Source: Caulobacteraceae bacterium (GTDB lineage: Bacteria > Pseudomonadota > Alphaproteobacteria > Caulobacterales > Caulobacteraceae). Taken from it: a DNA stretch of 11,024 nucleotides. The position numbers and the translations under genes were made by a program. Position 1 is the first letter of the stretch, and every line of letters starts with the position of its first letter. Location of the stretch: NCBI GenBank assembly GCA_003136615.1, contig PLFA01000058.1, positions 5,724 to 16,747 on the forward strand, given 5' to 3'. The notes below the pieces were generated by a model. The model saw only the letters and a list, made by a program, of their open reading frames with translations. It was not told the DNA's origin and searched no databases. This document shows, one piece after another, positions 7,362-11,024 of this stretch.

Positions 7362-8462
7362 GTGTCCCACAACAGCTTCGGCCATCTCTTCCGCGTCACC
7401 ACCTGGGGTGAAAGCCATGGTCCGGCCATCGGTTGCGTGGTGGACGGCTGCCCCCCCGGCATCCCCCTGACGGAGGCCGACATTCAGACCTGGCTCGATC
7501 TGCGCCGGCCGGGCCAGGGGAAGTTTGTCACCCAGCGCCAGGAGCCGGACGCGGTGCGGATATTATCGGGGACCTTCGAGGATGAGCGCGTGAAAGCGCG
7601 TTTTGGCGGCCCCGTGACAACCGGCACGCCCATCTCACTCATGATCGACAATGTCGACCAGCGCTCTCGCGACTATGCGGATATTGCCGAGGCCTTTCGC
7701 CCAGGCCACGCGGACTATGCCTATTTCGCCAAATATGGCGTGCGCGACTATCGCGGCGGCGGCCGCCAGTCCGCCCGGGAGACCGCCTGTCGGGTGGCCG
7801 CCGGGGCCATTGCCCGCAAGGTCATTCCCAGCGTCACCGTGCGCGCCGCCCTCGTCCAGATCGGCCCACACGCCATTGATCGCGCCCAGTGGGACTGGGA
7901 TGAGACTCGCCGCAACCCCTTCTGGTGCCCCGACGCCGCCGTGGTCGCGGTTTGGGAGGCGCACCTTGAGACCGTGCGCAAGGCCGGCTCGTCCACGGGA
8001 GCCATCATCGAAGTGGAGGCCACGGGCGTTCCCGCCGGCTGGGGCGCGCCGATCTATGGCAAGCTCGACGCCGAGCTCGCCGCGGCCCTGATGTCCATCA
8101 ACGCCGCCAAGGGTGTAGAGATCGGGGCCGGCTTCGCCGCCGCCGCCCTATCAGGCGAGGACAACGCCGATGAGATGCGCGTCGGCAATGACGGCCCCGT
8201 CTTCCTATCTAACCAAGCGGGCGGCGTTCTGGGGGGCATCTCGACCGGCCAGAGCGTGGTGGCGCGCGTCGCCTTCAAGCCCACCTCCTCCATCCTTAGC
8301 GCCCGCCGCTCCATCAACGAATCCGGCGCCGAGATCGAGGTGCGCACCCGGGGCCGCCACGACCCCTGTGTCGGCATCCGCGCCGCGCCGGTGGTGGAGG
8401 CCATGACAGCCTGCGTCCTGGCCGACGCGTTTCTTCGCCATCGCGGCCAGATGGGCGCCTAG
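7362..8462 (+). CDS. aroC: Chorismate synthase
   Basis: The product is 366 residues from a GTG start, close to the family norm. It makes chorismate from 5-enolpyruvylshikimate 3-phosphate using reduced FMN, the last step of the shikimate pathway, in the cytoplasm as a tetramer. All signature regions are present: GESHG (16-20) followed by PAIGCVVDGCPPG, RPGHADY (113-119), GGRQSARET (133-141; most homologues have Ser where this has Gln), FKPTSSI near 304-310 and RHDPCVGIRAAP (332-343). The GTG at 7362 is chosen because homologues start (M)SHNSFGHLFRVTTWG. An AGGA at 7345-7348 is a modest ribosome site. An upstream ATG at 7311 would add 17 residues (MEVRHRHAFK...) not expected in the family. The loop FEDERVKARFGGPVTTGTPI (72-91) is longer than in E. 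coli. It is divergent from the efflux operon. Confidence 0.96.
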   Translation: MSHNSFGHLFRVTTWGESHGPAIGCVVDGCPPGIPLTEADIQTWLDLRRPGQGKFVTQRQEPDAVRILSGTFEDERVKARFGGPVTTGTPISLMIDNVDQRSRDYADIAEAFRPGHADYAYFAKYGVRDYRGGGRQSARETACRVAAGAIARKVIPSVTVRAALVQIGPHAIDRAQWDWDETRRNPFWCPDAAVVAVWEAHLETVRKAGSSTGAIIEVEATGVPAGWGAPIYGKLDAELAAALMSINAAKGVEIGAGFAAAALSGEDNADEMRVGNDGPVFLSNQAGGVLGGISTGQSVVARVAFKPTSSILSARRSINESGAEIEVRTRGRHDPCVGIRAAPVVEAMTACVLADAFLRHRGQMGA

Positions 8463-8481
8463 ACGATGTGCGTCGATGATC

Positions 8482-8498
8482 CCTGAGCGCCGTTCAGG
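8482..8498 (+). terminator. Weak stem-loop after aroC
   Basis: CCTGA and TCAGG flank a 7-base loop, about 20 bases after the aroC stop. The stem is only 5 bp and no T-run follows directly (GTTAATTT comes a few bases later), so a terminator role is uncertain. A second GC-rich hairpin, CCGCC-TTGC-GGCGG, sits at 8559-8572. Confidence 0.25.
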
Positions 8499-8600
8499 CC
8501 CCGTTAATTTGGCATGGCGCTCATTGCGCGAACGTATCCCCGCCAGTCCCCCGGGATTCCGCCTTGCGGCGGCGTTTCGGATGGACCAAAAGGCGGGCGC

Positions 8601-8606
8601 TATGAT
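8601..8606 (+). promoter_or_regulatory. Possible -10 element for the HiPIP gene
   Basis: TATGAT matches TATAAT at five of six bases and lies 42 bases before the HiPIP start codon. There is no good -35 hexamer at standard spacing, so this is tentative. Confidence 0.3.
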
Positions 8607-8627
8607 GCAACCTGACTGTTCCTTTCC

Positions 8628-8633
8628 AAGGAG
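8628..8633 (+). promoter_or_regulatory. Ribosome binding site of the HiPIP gene
   Basis: AAGGAG lies 9 bases before ATG at 8643, an ideal distance. It supports this start over the TTG codons at 8634 and 8637. Confidence 0.75.
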
Positions 8634-8642
8634 TTGTTGAGA

Positions 8643-8921
8643 ATGTCGTCTACGTCCAAGCCCACCACCCGTCGTGGCGTCCTGATTGGCGCGGCGGTTC
8701 TGACCGGCCTGCCGATCCTGGCCGTGTCGGAAGCGGCGCACGCCGCGGGCACCCTGCCCAAGGCCAACGCCCACTACCAGGATCATCCGAACGGCACGAA
8801 ACACTGCAGCATGTGCAACTACTATATTCCTGGCAGCCCCAAGGCGGGTATGTGCAAGGTGGTCGCTGGCCCGATCGATCCCAACGGCTGGTGCACGCTC
8901 TTTGCGCCGAAGGCCGGCTAA
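8643..8921 (+). CDS. High-potential iron-sulfur protein (HiPIP), Tat-exported
   Basis: The product is 92 residues. The N-terminus has a twin-arginine signal (TTRRGVLIGAA, 8-18), a hydrophobic stretch and a likely cleavage site after AHA (32-34), leaving a mature protein of about 58 residues. Four cysteines at 55, 58, 71 and 84 are arranged C-x2-C-x12-C-x12-C with the last one in NGWC, the pattern of HiPIPs, which bind one 4Fe-4S cluster. HiPIPs are small periplasmic electron carriers, best known between the bc1 complex and photosynthetic reaction centres or oxidases. Export by Tat agrees with the cofactor being inserted before transport. It appears to be a single-gene unit with its own ribosome site, and no oxidase or reaction-centre gene lies next to it, so its partner is unknown. 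Confidence 0.92.
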   Translation: MSSTSKPTTRRGVLIGAAVLTGLPILAVSEAAHAAGTLPKANAHYQDHPNGTKHCSMCNYYIPGSPKAGMCKVVAGPIDPNGWCTLFAPKAG

Positions 8922-8935
8922 ACAGGCCTCACGTC

Positions 8936-8968
8936 GCGCCCTTCCTCTTGGATTCAGGGGAGGGGCGC
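8936..8968 (+). terminator. Strong stem-loop after the HiPIP gene
   Basis: GCGCCCTTCCTC (8936-8947) pairs with GGGGAGGGGCGC (8957-8968) over 12 positions with two G-T wobbles and a 9-base loop. It starts 15 bases after the HiPIP stop. No T-run follows, so it may be an intrinsic terminator without U-tract or an mRNA 3' stabiliser. It is the strongest hairpin I found in the window. Confidence 0.55.
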
Positions 8969-8977
8969 TGATGGCCG

Positions 8978-9000
8978 TCGGCGCGATGATGTTGCGCCGG
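8978..9000 (+). other. Second stem-loop in the HiPIP-pirin gap
   Basis: TCGGCGC (8978-8984) can pair with GCGCCGG (8994-9000) with one wobble around a 9-base loop. It directly follows the stronger hairpin at 8936-8968. Function is unknown; it may be chance in GC-rich DNA. Confidence 0.3.
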
Positions 9001-9021
9001 GGACAAGCCGGACTATCTAAC

Positions 9022-9046
9022 GTCTCCCCTTCGCAAGCGTGGAGAC
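9022..9046 (+). promoter_or_regulatory. Ribosome binding site of pirin gene inside a possible hairpin
   Basis: GGAG (9041-9044) is the likely ribosome site, 10 bases before ATG 9055. It forms the right arm of a perfect 6-bp inverted repeat, GTCTCC (9022-9027) and GGAGAC (9041-9046), with a 13-base loop. If formed in mRNA this would hide the site. The stem is short, so the effect is uncertain. Confidence 0.4.
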
Positions 9047-9052
9047 CTTAAG

Positions 9053-9068
9053 CGATGATCGATCATCG
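9053..9068. promoter_or_regulatory. Perfect 16-bp palindrome over the pirin start codon
   Basis: CGATGATCGATCATCG reads the same on both strands and includes the ATG at 9055-9057. In RNA it could fold as a 6-bp stem with a TCGA loop over the start codon. In DNA it could be a site for a dimeric regulator. No bound factor can be named from sequence. Confidence 0.45.
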
Positions 9069-9753
9069 GCCCGCCGGCAAACTCGGTCGTTTTCAGAACG
9101 ACTGGCTGAACGCCCGCTATCATTTCTCCTTCGCCGATTGGTACGACCCCTCGCGCATGGGCTGGGGTGACCTGCGGGTTTGGAACGACGATGAGATCGC
9201 GCCCAAGATGGGGTTCGGCGCCCACGGTCACGCCGACATGGAAATCATCACCTATGTCCGCAAAGGCGCGATCAGCCATCGCGATAGCCTCGGCAATAGC
9301 GGTCGCACGGCGGCAGGCGACGTGCAGGTGATGAGCGCTGGCGCCGGCATCCGCCACGCCGAGATCAACGCCGAGGATGAGACAACCACCCTCTTCCAGA
9401 TCTGGATCCAGCCCACGAGCCGGGGCGGCGCGCCGTCCTGGGGCGCGCGGGAGTTTCCCAAGGGCGCTAGAGCCGGCGCTTTCGTGCCTCTGGCCAGCGG
9501 GCGCGCCGAAGACACCGACGCCCTGCCGATCCGCGCCGACGCGCGGGTGCTCGGCGCGAGCCTCAAGGCTGGCGACACCGCGCGCTATGAGTTGGCGCCC
9601 GGACGCCACGCCTACCTCGCCACGGCCGCCGGATCCGTGGAGGTCAATGGCCTCACTCTGGAGACCCGGGACGGGGCGGCGATCAAGGACGAGGCCGTGC
9701 TTGAAGTCCGCGCCCTGGCCGACGCCGAGGTGGTGTTGGTCGACACGCGGTAG
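9055..9753 (+). CDS. Pirin family protein (YhhW-like bicupin)
   Basis: The product is 232 residues, the same size class as E. coli YhhW. The N-terminal cupin holds the metal ligands at the expected places: H57 and H59 in FGAHGHADME, and H101 and E103 in GIRHAEINAE. Upstream are the family strands HFSFADWYDPSRMGWGDLRV (23-42), and downstream LFQIWIQP. The C-terminal half is the second cupin, without metal ligands. Bacterial pirins of this type can oxidise quercetin in vitro, but their natural job is unclear; some act as redox or stress-linked regulators. GGAG 10 bases upstream supports the ATG at 9055. The gene stands alone on the plus strand after a gap with hairpins, and ends 8 bases from the convergent QueD-like gene, leaving no room for a separate terminator. 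Confidence 0.94.
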   Translation: MIDHRPAGKLGRFQNDWLNARYHFSFADWYDPSRMGWGDLRVWNDDEIAPKMGFGAHGHADMEIITYVRKGAISHRDSLGNSGRTAAGDVQVMSAGAGIRHAEINAEDETTTLFQIWIQPTSRGGAPSWGAREFPKGARAGAFVPLASGRAEDTDALPIRADARVLGASLKAGDTARYELAPGRHAYLATAAGSVEVNGLTLETRDGAAIKDEAVLEVRALADAEVVLVDTR

Positions 9754-9761
9754 GCGCTCTC

Positions 9762-10136
9762 TCAGGCCAAATCGAGCGCGCAGCGTTCGCCCACGGTGGG
9801 GCGCGAGACCACCACCCGCGAAAGCCCGGGAAATGTCGTCTTCAGTCTCGTGGCGAAGAACTCGCACAGGGCCTCAAGCGTGGGGCTTTCCAAACCCTCG
9901 TGGTCATTTAGGAGGGAATGATCCAGCGCGGCGCACGCGGCCTTGAGGGCCCCGTCCAGATCGCCCAGATCGGCCACCCAGCCCACGGGTCCGAGGGCCG
10001 GGCCGCGCAAGGTGGCCTCCACGCGGAAGGAGTGACCGTGCAGGCGCGTATAGGGCCCGTCGGCGGGGCCGCCCGGCAGGCGATGGGCCGCGTCGAAGCC
10101 GGCAGCCTTGGTGATCTCGAATATTGCCGCGGTCAT
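9762..10136 (-). CDS. 6-carboxytetrahydropterin synthase / 6-pyruvoyl-tetrahydropterin synthase family protein (QueD-like, altered active site)
   Basis: The product is 124 residues, typical of the T-fold PTPS/QueD family. The zinc ligands are present: H18 in FDAAHRL, and H33 and H35 in RLHGHSFRVE. The Asp-His pair is D72-H73 in LDHSLLN. QueD turns dihydroneopterin triphosphate into 6-carboxytetrahydropterin for queuosine and other deazapurines. In E. coli QueD the motif before the zinc site is C-G-R-L-H-G-H; here it is Y-T-R-L-H-G-H, so the catalytic cysteine position is tyrosine (Y29). The C-terminal pterin-anchoring ETPT-type motif is SRPT (111-114), with E117 three residues later. It may therefore be an alternative PTPS subfamily and not a standard QueD, so I give no symbol. 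There is no clear Shine-Dalgarno before ATG 10136. It lies 36 bases after secA on the same strand, so cotranscription or coupling is plausible. Confidence 0.85.
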   Translation of the reverse strand: MTAAIFEITKAAGFDAAHRLPGGPADGPYTRLHGHSFRVEATLRGPALGPVGWVADLGDLDGALKAACAALDHSLLNDHEGLESPTLEALCEFFATRLKTTFPGLSRVVVSRPTVGERCALDLA

Positions 10137-10172
10137 GGTGTGTAATAGGGCGGGCGCCGCCAGTCTGCGCCC

Positions 10173-11024
10173 CTAGACCAGCGTCCCGTGGCAATGCTTG
10201 AACTTCTTTCCCGACCCGCAGGGGCAGGGCGCGTTGCGGGCCGTGCGCGCGGCGCCTTCGGGCAGGGCCGAGAGGGGCAGGGCCGCGCGCTGCGCCGCCG
10301 TGCCGTCGCTTAAGGTCGCGCCGACCATTTCCAAGGCCCGCTCATTCTCGCCGGTCTGGGGGTCCATGTGGATCTCGAACATGGACGGCGGGTTCAGGGC
10401 CGGCTCGGGGGGAGCGAACTGGATCTCCACCGTCATCAGCCAGCGGGTGACGTTCTGGCGCAGATCGACGATGAGGCCTTCAAAGAGCGAGAAGGCCTCG
10501 GTCTTGTATTCGTTGAGCGGGTCGCGCTGGCCATAGCCGCGCAGGCCGATGACCTGGCGCAGGTGATCCAGGCGCGTGAGATGCTCTCTCCACTGCATAT
10601 CCACCATCTGCAGCAGGAAATTCTTTTCCAGATGGCGCATCTGGTGCGCCGAAATCAGAGCCTCGCGCTCTGCCGCCCTTGCGTCCGCCGCGGCCATGAC
10701 GCGCTCGCGGATTTCCTCGTCCGCGATGCCCTCCTCGGCGGCCCAGGCGGCGATGGGCAGGTCTAGGCCAAGAAGACCGCGGACCTTCTCGTCCAGGCCA
10801 TCGACGTCCCACTGGTCGGCATAGGCCTTGGGCGGCAGGTGGCGCACGATCAGATCGTCCACCGTATCGCGGCGCATTTCGGCGACGACCTCGGAGAGAT
10901 CGCTGGCGTCCATGAACTCCCGGCGCTGCTCGAAGACGGCCTTGCGCTGATCGTTGATCACATCGTCATATTGCAGAAGGTTCTTGCGGATCTCGTAATT
11001 CCGCTGCTCGACTCGCTTCTGGGC
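10173..11024 (-). CDS. secA: Protein translocase ATPase SecA, C-terminal part, runs off right edge
   Basis: The frame is open from the window edge and gives the last 283 residues of SecA, beginning AQKRVEQRNYEIRKNLLQYD and continuing DVINDQRKAVFEQRREF. The middle shows the helical scaffold and wing elements, including MQWREHLTRLDHLRQVIGLR and GYGQRDPLNEYKTEAFSLFE, the most conserved stretch of this region. The chain ends in the SEC-C zinc-binding motif CPCGSGKKFKHCH, which in other bacteria binds SecB and the membrane. SecA drives preproteins through SecYEG in the inner membrane using ATP. The nucleotide-binding domains lie outside the window. The gene is intact as far as seen, ends with TAG at 10173-10175 and is followed after 36 bases by the QueD-like gene. 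Confidence 0.97.
   Translation of the reverse strand, partial: AQKRVEQRNYEIRKNLLQYDDVINDQRKAVFEQRREFMDASDLSEVVAEMRRDTVDDLIVRHLPPKAYADQWDVDGLDEKVRGLLGLDLPIAAWAAEEGIADEEIRERVMAAADARAAEREALISAHQMRHLEKNFLLQMVDMQWREHLTRLDHLRQVIGLRGYGQRDPLNEYKTEAFSLFEGLIVDLRQNVTRWLMTVEIQFAPPEPALNPPSMFEIHMDPQTGENERALEMVGATLSDGTAAQRAALPLSALPEGAARTARNAPCPCGSGKKFKHCHGTLV

Noticed and set aside
8205..8804. 199-codon minus-strand open frame across the end of aroC and the HiPIP start
   Set aside because: It is antisense to two recognisable genes and has no motif.
9013..9867. 284-codon minus-strand open frame opposite pirin
   Set aside because: It overlaps both pirin and the end of the QueD-like gene, and its translation is low-complexity shadow sequence. 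Pirin on the plus strand has intact metal ligands.
1..11024. CRISPR arrays, tRNA or rRNA genes, insertion sequences, attachment sites
   Set aside because: No repeat-spacer pattern, cloverleaf-like gene, transposase frame or long inverted/direct repeat was seen on either strand.

Overview
The window is GC-rich, gene-dense chromosomal DNA from an alphaproteobacterium. A Caulobacterales member (Caulobacter/Phenylobacterium type) is my best guess, from the style of AroC (an FEDER-type insert before the TTGTPI motif), SecA and the general gene content. This placement is inference from remembered family sequences, not a search. I see no mobile element, CRISPR array, tRNA, rRNA or prophage. Ten protein genes fill nearly all of the window, and no gene-free stretch exceeds 300 bases.

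Left part (1-2130, minus strand): a probable two-gene unit for exported hydrolases. A metal-dependent amidohydrolase with a signal peptide (772-2130) is followed after 55 bases by a penicillin-acylase family (Ntn hydrolase) gene with its own signal peptide, which runs off the left edge. Both products should act outside the cytoplasm, which suggests breakdown of amide or peptide-like compounds. A small EVE-domain protein (2207-2623, plus) is divergent from them.

Middle (2620-7081, minus): an efflux operon of a membrane fusion protein followed by an MdtB/MdtC-like RND permease. No outer-membrane channel or regulator gene is adjacent. The fusion protein carries an unusual Gly/Ser/Thr/Ala-rich insert of about 46 residues. 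The RND gene ends convergently with the EVE gene, and their stop codons overlap by a few bases.

Right part: chorismate synthase aroC (7362-8462, plus) is divergent from the efflux operon. Next come a tiny Tat-exported high-potential iron-sulfur protein (8643-8921) and a pirin/YhhW-type cupin (9055-9753), separated by a gap with several potential stem-loops. The pirin start codon lies inside a perfect 16-bp palindrome. Convergent to pirin are a QueD/PTPS-family gene lacking the usual catalytic cysteine (9762-10136) and the C-terminal part of secA (10173 to the right edge), both on the minus strand.

Most of the window is ordinary core and accessory metabolism. The items worth a second look are the QueD-like active-site changes, the fusion-protein linker, the palindrome at the pirin start, and the 8-mer CGATGATC, which I find only between or at the starts of genes. 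I do not see convincing evidence for a wholly new system.
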